Positions 25,275 to 33,800 of a stretch of DNA of 64,000 nucleotides are shown in pieces (positions within the stretch are counted from its first letter, which is position 1; each line of letters opens with the position of its first letter). The DNA comes from Gymnogyps californianus. Lineage: Eukaryota; Chordata; Aves; Accipitriformes; Cathartidae. The translations under genes and the position numbers were made by a program. Where the stretch lies: the NCBI RefSeq assembly GCF_018139145.2, contig NC_059471.1, positions 88,434,520 through 88,498,519 on the forward strand. The letters are read 5' to 3'. The notes below the pieces were generated by a model. The model was not told where the DNA came from. It made no database searches and saw only the letters and a program-made list of their open reading frames with translations.

Positions 25275-25860
25275 TGTATTGGGTCTGGCTGAGATGGAGT
25301 TAATTTTGCCCATAGCCGCCCTCACAGTGCTGTGCTCTGTACTGGTAGCTAGAACGGTGTTGATAACACACCAGTGTTTTGGCTACTGCTGGGCAGCGCT
25401 CGCACAGCATCAAGGCTGTCTCTCCAGTGTTTCCCCCTCACCAGCAGGCTGGGGGTGGGCAAGATCAGGGGAGGGGACACAGCCAGGACAGCTGACCCAA
25501 ACTGACCAAAGGGATATTCCATACCATATGATGCCCGCTCAGCAATAAAAGCTAGGAGAAGGAGGAGGAAGGGAGGGCATTCGTTATAACAATGTTTGTC
25601 TTCTGGAGCAACCACTACGCCTACTGAAGCCCTGCTTCCTGGGAAGTGGCCAGACATCGCCTGCTGATGGGAAGTAGAGAATAAAATCTTTTGTTTTCCT
25701 TTGCTTTCACGCATGACCTTTGCTTTTGCTTTATTAAACTGCCCTTATCTCGACCCACGAGCCTTTTGTTATGTTTTCTCTCCCCTGCTTACTTGAGGAG
25801 GGGGAGTGATAGAGTGGCTTTGGTGGGCACCTGGCATCCAGCCAGGGTCAACCCACCACA
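25275..25860 (+). mobile_element. Solo LTR of an avian ERVL-like endogenous retrovirus (copy 2)
   Basis: 586 bp from TGTATTGGGTCTGG to CCACCACA. It is flanked by a perfect 5-bp target-site duplication AAGGG at 25270-25274 and 25861-25865. The same family body as copy 1 is present: GAGTTAATTTT, GTTGATAACAC, GACCAAAGGGATATTCC. An intact AATAAAA at about 25543 probably served as the LTR poly(A) signal. A 5-bp duplication fits ERVL-type integration. No internal genes remain. Confidence 0.93.
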
Positions 25861-28129
25861 AAGGGAAAGCTATGTGGACAAGGAGAGCAGCAGCAGCATT
25901 CAGGAGAGAGGAGAATGGGCAATGCTAGGGATTCATTACAGCCATATCCTTGATAAGTGGTCCTAGCTCTGAGCCGGTCCCCTTAGGAAGTCAGGATTCC
26001 TCTGCAGTTTTCCCGTAGCTTTATTTGAAATGCCTGTTGTTAACTTTGTCCAACTTCCAGCTGTCAGTACTGCTTTGTGCTATTCTAAATATTTTCTTTC
26101 TCTTGAGGATTAAGTCCCTACAGTATTTGGAAATAATTTTTAATATGCACACAAAATTATAATCTGTTTTTTTAAATGTTTATCGTTCTTGAGCCTTTTG
26201 AGTTAAATCATCCCTATGAGTGAGCTTACACAATGTTATATGTCATGCCTAAATGATGGAAGAATTTAAAACTAAGGAAATACTGTAGATGTTTCACACG
26301 CGCTGGCACAAAAGTTCTGCCTTGTACTGCAGAAAATAATCTCTGCTGCTTCAGTCACATTTCAAACATTCTCCTACCTGTTTTATATGAGCTCGTATGA
26401 ATTTACAGTGGGGACTTTCCGACCACCTCCGGTCGTGCTCTTTGCTAGTGTTTTCAGGACTTCCACAGTGCAGTGAAATACCAGTTACAAAACTGAAAAT
26501 GCTTTGCAGTTCATACTGCTGGATTTAAAGTTTGTTCCAAATCTGTCTAACACAGTGCTTGTTTGCAGTAGCGGGAGAAGCTACCACAGGGTGCTGCAGC
26601 TCTTGCTTTGTGTCACCTCGCCTGGGAAGGCCCGACTCGGTGATGGCTCATGTTTGTCCCTGGGTTTAGATCAGGCCCATGTGAACAAGGGTCCCTGTTG
26701 TCCCTTCCCAGAGCACTGTCAGCAGCGCAGGTGTGTGGGTGCGCAGAACTGGCACCTAAAAGGCAGTGAGATTGTGGGCGGGCGTCAGTCAGACGTGGTC
26801 CCTCTCCATGGGGCTGTGGAGGCAGCTCAGTGGCAGAAGAGAAGCGGCACTGCAGCCGGGCTGACTTTCCTGCTCCTGGGAGTGTACGAGGAGGTCTCAT
26901 GTATCTCCCAAGTGATGCAAGACACTGCTCAAAACAGCCCCAAATCCATCTTAAGTAATAAAGCTTGTATTACCAGGACCATTTTGGTGTGGACTCTGTG
27001 CCTTTAAATAGTTTCTCTGCCATGCTGAACGACTTTGAAATTTGCTTATTCCGTGATTAAAAATCTCTTAGCTGGGAAGTCCTAAGCCCCGGTCTGCTGG
27101 TTCAGCTTCTCCCTGCCTGAGGCAGGACTGTTCAATAAATAAACAATCTTTTCCACAGCTGCTGCAGTAGTAACTCCTTTCTTACAGAAAGGATGAAAGG
27201 GAAAGAGCGAAGCAGGAACATTCAGGCATCAGACTGACTTAGCTGGAGGAAGAGTCAAGTCCGAAGGCCAGTGTCAGGATTTGTCCCTGTGGCTCATGTT
27301 TGCTGCTGCAGTTTTGCATAAATCTGGCAGAGCTGCACACCGTCTTGGCACACACAAGAGCATCACAGCTGCTGCTGCTGCTGCTGGGGACAGTTTTCAG
27401 CAGCAGAACCAGGATGGCTGCAAAAGCACTGCCTCTTTCTTCCACTTAGAATTAAAGTAGTGGCTCCTGATTCCACTGCACTGGGGCAGAGGGTAAGGGA
27501 GGTCTCGAACTTGCTGGTGTCTCATGCTGTGCCTTGCCAGCTGAGGCAGCATTTCCCCACCTTTACCTTGCAGCCAGAAAAATGTGGGTGAAGGCAAGGA
27601 GCGAGGTGATCCCCTCAGAGCAGAGAGCAGCAGTAGTAACTCAAGCAGCAGGATTTTGGGCAGGTTGGCAAAGCTGCTCTGGTGGCATTTGTGAGGGGTA
27701 CAAAGGATGGGGATAACAAGCACTGTGCTATCAGTGGGGCTTACGCTGGGGGTTGTGTTTATGTGTCCAAAAGTGCTATAAAATGAAGGTGAGAGACAGC
27801 AGTATCTGTTGTACAGTGTTTATTTTTCATGTGGAGCTTGGCTGATAAATAGGACTGAATTAAAGCAACACTCATGAAAAATAAAACCCAGCCATGACTC
27901 AGAAGTGCAAAATTGCCCCCCACATGTCCAGAGACAATGAGGTTCTGGTTTGCTGGAGACAGCACGTGGATATTACTGTCTGTACCAGCAGGGCAAAGGC
28001 TTCAGCTTATTGATAGCCTAAATGCAAACGGACGCCTGGTACAGTATATGGCTTTGTCGCTGGGTAGCCACCTGTGACTCTGAGAAACAGCTTCTGTTAA
28101 GAAGAGGTCATTGGTGAGTTTTTCTCCAG
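25861..28129. other. Intergenic region upstream of the unknown + strand gene
   Basis: No convincing gene. A (CTG)6 run lies at about 27370-27390. A perfect TATAAAA box lies at 27777-27783, about 350 bp before the first exon of the unknown gene. Minus-strand AATAAA at about 27825-27830 could be a very distal PCYT1B poly(A) site. Open frames at 26504-27007 have no splice or family support. Confidence 0.55.
27777..27783 (+). promoter_or_regulatory. TATA-box-like motif, candidate promoter of the unknown gene
   Basis: TATAAAA about 350 bp upstream of the first predicted exon. If used, initiation near 27807 would give an unspliced leader. That leader carries an in-frame stop at 28098-28100, which makes the ATG at 28146 the first possible start. 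Position is the only evidence. Confidence 0.25.
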
Positions 28130-28382
28130 TTGCTATTTACAAGTCATGGTGCTGTCTTCCACTCAAACCACTGAACAAGGGCTGCTGAACAGTAAGCGCT
28201 ATGAAATTAAAACAAAAAAGCCAAGAACAACAAAAACCTGCCCACCTCCATTGCATTTGGACATGGCTCGTCGTATAAACAGCACCAGTAGAGAGCAGAC
28301 AGTTCCCGTGGTGGAGGAATGGTTTGTGATGGGAAGACTTAAGACTTGCAAAGGATCAGAAAAACTAACAAGTGCATCCCAG
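28130..28382 (+). CDS. Unknown gene, exon A (candidate start exon)
   Basis: I do not recognise this gene. The exon is open throughout between acceptor TTTTTCTCCAG (ends 28129) and donor CAG|GTATGA. If the acceptor is used, an upstream exon must supply two bases; otherwise translation can begin at ATG 28146 (G at -3 and +4) or ATG 28263. It reads MVLSSTQTTEQGLLNSKRY, then a Lys/Thr-rich stretch EIKTKKPRTTKTCPPP, then QTVPVVEEWFVMGRLKT. No signal peptide or membrane segment is visible. It ends in phase 0 and continues in frame into 28522-28644. The confidence that this is coding comes from four consecutive phase-compatible junctions, not from homology. Confidence 0.5.
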
Positions 28383-28521
28383 GTATGAAATTACAGTAAC
28401 AGGTTGCCTAAGGCTGAGAAAGGTCTTCATTGCATCGTCCCATTGGGCGCACAGCTGGTGGCAGCTGAACTAGCTCTGGCTCTCCCTTTGCACCCTATTC
28501 CCTGCTCATCTCTTTTTGCAG

Positions 28522-28644
28522 CTCTGTGAAGAAGGAACTAGCTTGGCTCCAGAGGACAAAGCAAGCCATGGGATATTACGTACTCGCTCTTGTGGTAGTC
28601 CGAGAAGTGTCTGGCAAAATGTTCCCAAAGAAAAATTGGTTACT
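28522..28644 (+). CDS. Unknown gene, exon B
   Basis: 123 bp (41 codons, phase 0 to 0), with a good acceptor TCTTTTTGCAG and the near-consensus donor ACT|GTAAGT. Open in the frame set by exon A: LCEEGTSLAPEDKASHGIL, RTRSCGSPRSVWQNVPK, EKLVT. Other frames of the exon were not examined in detail. No domain recognised. Confidence 0.55.
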
Positions 28645-29821
28645 GTAAGTAAAGTACAGAAAAATCTGTAGTGGGGGAGGGATGAAAGCTGTAGGGAATG
28701 AACAGAGTGCAGGGCTAATTTGGTGCCTGGTACAAGGGTCTGTAATTTACCTGCCTGGAAAAGTATCAGGAAGGGAGGGAGTGAAAGGAGTTTACCTACT
28801 AGGTCACTTGGGGAGGTAAGGACGGTAGCCTGGGGGGGACTGCTGCCAGCAGGCAGTACCACCCTGTGTGCTCAGGCACTCGGGCATCTTGTTCCTTCAG
28901 TTCTTTTCCATGGGCCGCTCAGAGCTCTCCCTCTCCCAGCTTTTCCTGTGCTGCCTGTGCAGGGAGCCAGCAAAGTGCTGACTGGTGGTGCCCACAGCAG
29001 CCTGCATGTCATGATGGGTTTGCAACTCCAGGCAGCAGTGGCACAGCAGCAATTTCGCTGCTGTGACCCCCTGCCCAGGCTGCCCGGGGTCTGTGCGCGG
29101 CAGGCTGCGGGTGGGACAGGCAGGCGGTGGCACCCTTTACCTTGCTGGCCTGGCACCAAAGCTGGTGCTGGGCTGGAGAGCCTCGAACGTGCCCGTGCAC
29201 TGAGGCAGGCTTCACCAGGCAAGCCTGGGAGCAAAATCGCATCGTTGCTTTGCAGCCCTACCACAGAGACGCAGGCTGCGTGTTTCCTGCGGCTTTCTGA
29301 GCTGTGGGGCAGGGCAGCCTTTGGGGCTGGGGGACCCCCACGCTCAGAAATCCTGCAAGTCTGCAGCCACCTCGCCAGGTGCCAGCTGAGGGACCGAATG
29401 GTGGAGCCGGATGTCAGGCAGGCCTGGCTTTGCCAAGCTGGAAGGAGATCAGCTAGTGCATCGAGGGGAGGGGAACGCTTGACTCGTGCTAGCCTTTCTG
29501 TGGTTCTGCTTGGGGCTGTACGGGTGTCACGGACGGAGAAAGAAAATCCCCGTGCCTAATCCTGTTTAAAAGGTTTCCATTGTTTTTTCCAACTTTTTCT
29601 CCATGTTAGAGTAGAGGAATGGCCTCGGGACCTCTGCGGGGGCAGGGTGTCTGTGAACACATCTTGTTTAGAGTTTGATGAGAAATTTGTTTAACTGGCT
29701 GAGTAGCATGTGAGGACAGTAGCACTGATGTGCTCGTCGTTTGGTTATATGTAGCTGGGAGCACCAGGGTTTCCTAGGAGGCCACGTCCCGAGGCCTTGG
29801 GATACCACGTGTGTTTTTTAG
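28645..29821 (+). other. Intron of the unknown gene
   Basis: GC-rich intron of 1177 bp. It contains a 279-codon open frame (28720-29559) out of continuity with the flanking exons. Reading through from exon B meets a stop almost at once, so the open frame is probably a by-product of high GC. Confidence 0.45.
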
Positions 29822-29884
29822 AATTCACCAGTAAAAATCACTAACGTCTTCAAACTATCTATTTCCTACAACACCACATTCCAG
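29822..29884 (+). CDS. Unknown gene, exon C
   Basis: 63 bp (21 codons, phase 0 to 0), acceptor GTGTTTTTTAG, donor CAG|GTAGGG. Only the frame continuing from exon B is open; the other two contain TAA. It reads NSPVKITNVFKL and then SISYNTTFQ. Confidence 0.5.
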
Positions 29885-30036
29885 GTAGGGCTGTCGTTTC
29901 ATTTACTTTCTTGCCTCCAAAGTGCAAAGCCAGGGAGTGAAACAGAAGTTATCAGGTAGCTGTTCAGGCACTAGGAACACGGAGAGCAATTTGATAAAGC
30001 AAATACAGCCTGACTCTTTACATACACCCTGTACAG

Positions 30037-30127
30037 AGGCTTGGTCAACAAGCAGCATTCAATAGCTTGAATATATTAAATGGATTTCCACCAACTCAGC
30101 TGGAGAGCCCTCCATTTGACTGGCATG
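30037..30127 (+). CDS. Unknown gene, exon D
   Basis: 91 bp entered in phase 0 after acceptor CACCCTGTACAG. It reads RLGQQAAFNSLNILNGF and PPTQLESPPFDWH, leaving one base. The proposed donor G|GTTTGG is weak, which is the least secure junction of the model. It is chosen because it gives exactly the phase that opens the long frame of the last exon. Confidence 0.45.
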
Positions 30128-30174
30128 GTTTGGGGTCTGGGGCAGATTTCATTCAAAAAGAAAAAAAGTAAAAT

Positions 30175-30180
30175 TTTATT
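30175..30180 (-). terminator. PCYT1B: Candidate PCYT1B poly(A) signal
   Basis: On the minus strand this is AATAAA, about 510 bases after the PCYT1B stop, followed by a T-rich downstream element (ACTTTTTTTCTTTTTG). If used, the PCYT1B 3' UTR covers the last exon of the unknown + strand gene in antisense. Confidence 0.45.
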
Positions 30181-30207
30181 TCCTGTTTCTGAATGTATTT
30201 GCTGCAG

Positions 30208-30401
30208 CAGTGCCATTTCTTCACGTGCCAGAAGAGCTCAAGGTTAGCAGGGTCCAGTCCGACTGCATCTTCTCCATCCGCAGGCCGCAGCCGTCGCGTG
30301 CCTGTGTGCCGGGTCCGGACTGGGAGCCGACAGGGCTCCTCCCGCCAGCCCCACTCGGTGCAGAGTTCCCCGCCGACCCGGCCTGGCTGCAGCAGCTGTA
30401 A
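30208..30401 (+). CDS. Unknown gene, terminal exon E
   Basis: The acceptor is TTTGCTGCAG or the tandem CAG three bases on (a NAGNAG choice, exon from 30208 or 30211). The phase-1 frame reads VPFLHVPEELKVSRVQSD, CIFSIRRPQPSRACVPGPDW and ends DPAWLQQL, stop TAA at 30399-30401. Third codon positions are strongly G/C, as in many avian coding exons. The whole model gives about 235 residues from ATG 28146. The stop lies 287 bp from the PCYT1B stop on the opposite strand. Alternative: the exon may be read in the other open frame (up to 30516) if exon D is skipped. Confidence 0.5.
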
Positions 30402-30681
30402 GCAGCAACAGGAACTTGCACAAAGGTGTATGTTTTTCTGTCAGCCCCCAGTACTGTGCCTGGCAAGCACTGCTGGCCGGGCCTCCAGGCACCGCGAGGG
30501 AGTGGGGATGGGATAAGCTCTTCCTGAGATCTCCCTTGCTGTGCTCCAGTCCGTTTTCAGCATCTTCTCCCAGAGCACATTCCCTGCTGTCAGAGATACC
30601 CCAGATGTTCCTCACGCTTCTCCCCATCCAGCGGTTGAGTTCATAGCTTGTTCTTCTGTCTCATGGTTAAAAAAATATATC

Positions 30682-30687
30682 TTTATT
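30682..30687 (-). terminator. PCYT1B: AATAAA directly after the PCYT1B stop codon
   Basis: Minus strand reads TAA then AATAAA with no gap. Cleavage 10-30 bases on would leave almost no 3' UTR. It may be a minor site. Confidence 0.3.
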
Positions 30688-30894
30688 TTACTTTTCATCC
30701 TCATCTCCCTCGCTCATGCTGCTGAGGGAGGCAGAGGCAGCTTTTGGAGAAGAGGGAGGGGAGGCTTTATTGAAGACCCAGGGCGGAGATGGAGAACGGG
30801 ATGGAGAACGGCCTCGCGTAGGACTGCTGTTTGGGCTCTGCCGGGGAGAAAAAGCCTGGAGCATTCGGCCGCTTCGTTCCTGGAACATCTGCTT
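30688..30894 (-). CDS. PCYT1B: PCYT1B exon 8, C-terminal phosphorylation domain
   Basis: 207 bp including stop TAA (30690-30688); acceptor TGCTTTTGCAG, phase 0. It encodes [19 protein letters not shown], then the Ser-Pro-rich domain P ([14 protein letters not shown]) and the acidic end [11 protein letters not shown]. Domain P is heavily phosphorylated in the family and damps membrane binding. The segment [10 protein letters not shown] between the two Ser-Pro clusters is shorter and different from what I recall in mammals, while the flanks are conserved. Confidence 0.95.
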   Translation of the reverse strand, partial: KQMFQERSGRMLQAFSPRQSPNSSPTRGRSPSRSPSPPWVFNKASPPSSPKAASASLSSMSEGDEDEK

Positions 30895-33800
30895 CTGCAA
30901 AAGCAAAGTGAAAAGATGCTCTTGGAGTAACGCACAGAGGGGAAGGTATGTCTGTGGGCAGGCAGGCAGGGGCTGCGCTGCACTGTGCCTCCCACCTGGG
31001 AGAGACCAGGGAGACAGAGGATGGACCTCTGCTCTGAAGCACAGCCAGTTCAGCCCGCACTTAGCCTTTGCCGCCTCTACTGTGCTCGTAATAACCCATT
31101 TTGTACATGACAAGGTTTGTTCTTAGATCGGACACCCCTAGTGTGAGAATCCTGTGTGTATTGTCCTAAGCCAGCTAGGGGAAACTCCCTTTGGATTTTT
31201 TGCATGTGTTGGTCACACTCTGTCTCAAAAAGTCCGTTTTCTGCCTGAACTCCCAGTGCTCCTTGTTCCCAGGACCTTTTCCTTTTAGCATGCTGGGATG
31301 GACCACCCGTCTCCTGCTGAGCTTCCTGGCTGGCCCAGCCTTTTGTCTTTTCTCCTCCTTCCCTTCTCAAGGGAGGCAGCCCGGTGCCTGCCAAATACTG
31401 GCAGCCACTTCCCCAGCTACCTGGAGCAGGCACCACCCAAACCCTTAAATTGGGGGCGGAATGTCAGAATCCAGGTGTCTTTGTTGAAAAGAGAAACTCG
31501 TGCAGGCTCTATGTTCTGCTTTGGACTTTATTGTCATTTTTGCTTTGTAAAGCTGCGTGGAGGCCTGCCAGAGCTGGTGGGGTGGAAGAGACCACCTTTT
31601 CAGTCCAGCAATCTGCTACACCAGGGCAAATGCTGCTGCTTGTTAGTGCCTACATGGCCTTGCATGTGGCTGCCTGGCTGGGTTACAGGAGATCTAGCAC
31701 GTACTGCGTGGCTGCTGCAGGCTTCGTGTGGAAAACACCAAATGCGAGTGCCCTGCTGCTCCTCCTGGGAATGGGAATGTCTCAACCTTGGCTGGCGTAC
31801 CGGGAGTCGGATCGCAGGCGATGCTTGGCTGGAATGGAAGAGCCAGCCCGGGCAAAGTTAAGTTGCCGCTCAGATCTGAGAGCAAAATAATTCTGCAGAA
31901 TGTATTCTGGGTTTGCCTGCTTGGGCAGCTGCAGTCCACAGACTTTCTCAGCTTGAGTTTTCATTTTGTTCCTCCTCCCCTTCCCCCTGCAGCGACTCTG
32001 CTCTGTGATGACCTTCCTCCCAGCCAAGGAGCATGTGGCTGCCCATCTTGCTCTTCCTCCCCCTCTTTGAAACTCAGTATTCCCTGCCAGCGGAGGGGCA
32101 GATGCTAGGTTTTCCCATCAGGTTTCTGGTGTTTGCTAATCCCGGGGGTTAACGATCGAGCACAAATACCAAATTTAACTGTTCCTCTGTGAGCTCCCTC
32201 ACCCAATTCATATCTTTATCACACTGGCCTTTATTAACTTAGTTTTAGAGCCTGGATGTCGCTGCAGTGCAGAATGACAGAACAGTTCCTGCCTGGAGCC
32301 ACGCTTAGCAATGCCCTCATGCATAAAGACCCACCGCATGTAACCTACCCCTGCACTACTGCTAGGTCCAAAATAGTCAAGACTTCCTAAAATCTCAACA
32401 GTTAGCAGATGGTGGTTGCTCCTGATAAATGGTGCCAGGAAGCATTCGGATGGGGGAGGTTTTCTGCTGCTGAGAGCTGTGAGGATCTCACCAGGGCTGG
32501 CAAAGCCCTGGAGCCTGCTGAAATTCAGTGGTAGGAGTGCAAAATTTCTCTTTAGATCACAGAAATCGAGGTTTTGTTGGCTTGACTTAGTTTGTTTCAT
32601 CCTCTCACTGAAGATAACCCCCAACAAAAAAGTGATGCTTGATATCAAGTATCTTTTTCCTGGCCAAGCAAAACACTTTGACTCCCTCCTGCCCCTGGTG
32701 CCTTACCAGCCACTTCAAAAAGCTCAGTGACACTGCTGTGCTTCATGGTGTTGTGGTACTGGTGCTGGGGGAGATCGAAGTGTCCCAGCTTGGCTGGTAT
32801 CCCACGTGGCAGGGAGTACTTGACTGTACCTTGGGCCACACGGGCCAGGGATGGAAAGGAGAATCCCACCTTCCTGCTAAGGCCCTCAGCCAGGCTGTAG
32901 GACATCTGCTTCCCGGTCCCTGCTTCAGCAAAGAGCTTGTTGCTTGCACAAGCTGATGTACTCATGCCTTCAGCAGGGTAAGTACCCGGCCAGTCCGAAT
33001 TGCCTCCTGCCTCCTGCGTTAGTGCTGTAACCACCAGATTGCTGGCTATAAACCACAACTGCTGCAGGAGGAGAGGGTGGTGTAATTCACCTGCCTCCAG
33101 AATGACTCTTCCCCTCCAGCTGTGCTCTAGCAGGGTCAGTAAGTCATGCCCTTCGCAGGCAGGGTCTTCATAATGGGGGGTGCTCCTCGGGCCGTTGGGT
33201 GCTGAAGTAGAACAAGCGTTAATGGCTTCCTTGAAGTGCCGGAGGGTTAGACAAGGCTGGGTGTGCTCTGGACCTTTACCAGAGGTGGGAAAATAATTTC
33301 AAAGCCTCGGTTCAAGCAAGTTCAGGTACATCCAACCAGTTTAGGGAGATAACGCTTTGCTTTTGGCAAACTTGCTACTGGGCAAAAATATTTTGCCTAT
33401 TTCTGAATTTTATTGCCTACATGTTGATACTCCTTTGCTTTACAAAAAAAATGCCAGCTGGGCGTTACAGAGGACTGCTGCTTTTGAGCTGCTGATTCTT
33501 TCAAGGCCGTGCTCAGGTCCAGGCTGCGGATGCACAGTGTGGCCTAAACGCCATCCCTGGGTTCTAGTTGCAACCTGTAAGATTTATCTGAGCCCCTGCT
33601 GATGTCTGAGGTGATGCAGCCGTTTCCCAGTGCAACCATCCCCGACTCCCTCTGTGCACTGAGTAGAGGGAAGCTGGCCCTTTGAAGGGACACCTCGTCT
33701 GAAGAGACACTTCTGAGGGAGACTGGCAGGGAAACCCTGCCCTGTGAGCTTTGCTTTCTCTCCGCTGACCTGAAGTTCAGCTGCCTGCTCGTACGTGTCT

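Noticed and set aside
26504..27007. 167-codon + strand open frame
   Set aside because: No start context, splice partner or recognisable domain; a similar-sized frame exists on the opposite strand.
27368..27392. (CTG)6 repeat
   Set aside because: Short enough to be chance; no transcript context.
28720..29559. 279-codon + strand open frame
   Set aside because: Lies inside the predicted intron between exons B and C. It is not in continuity with either, the region is GC-rich, and other long frames overlap it on both strands.
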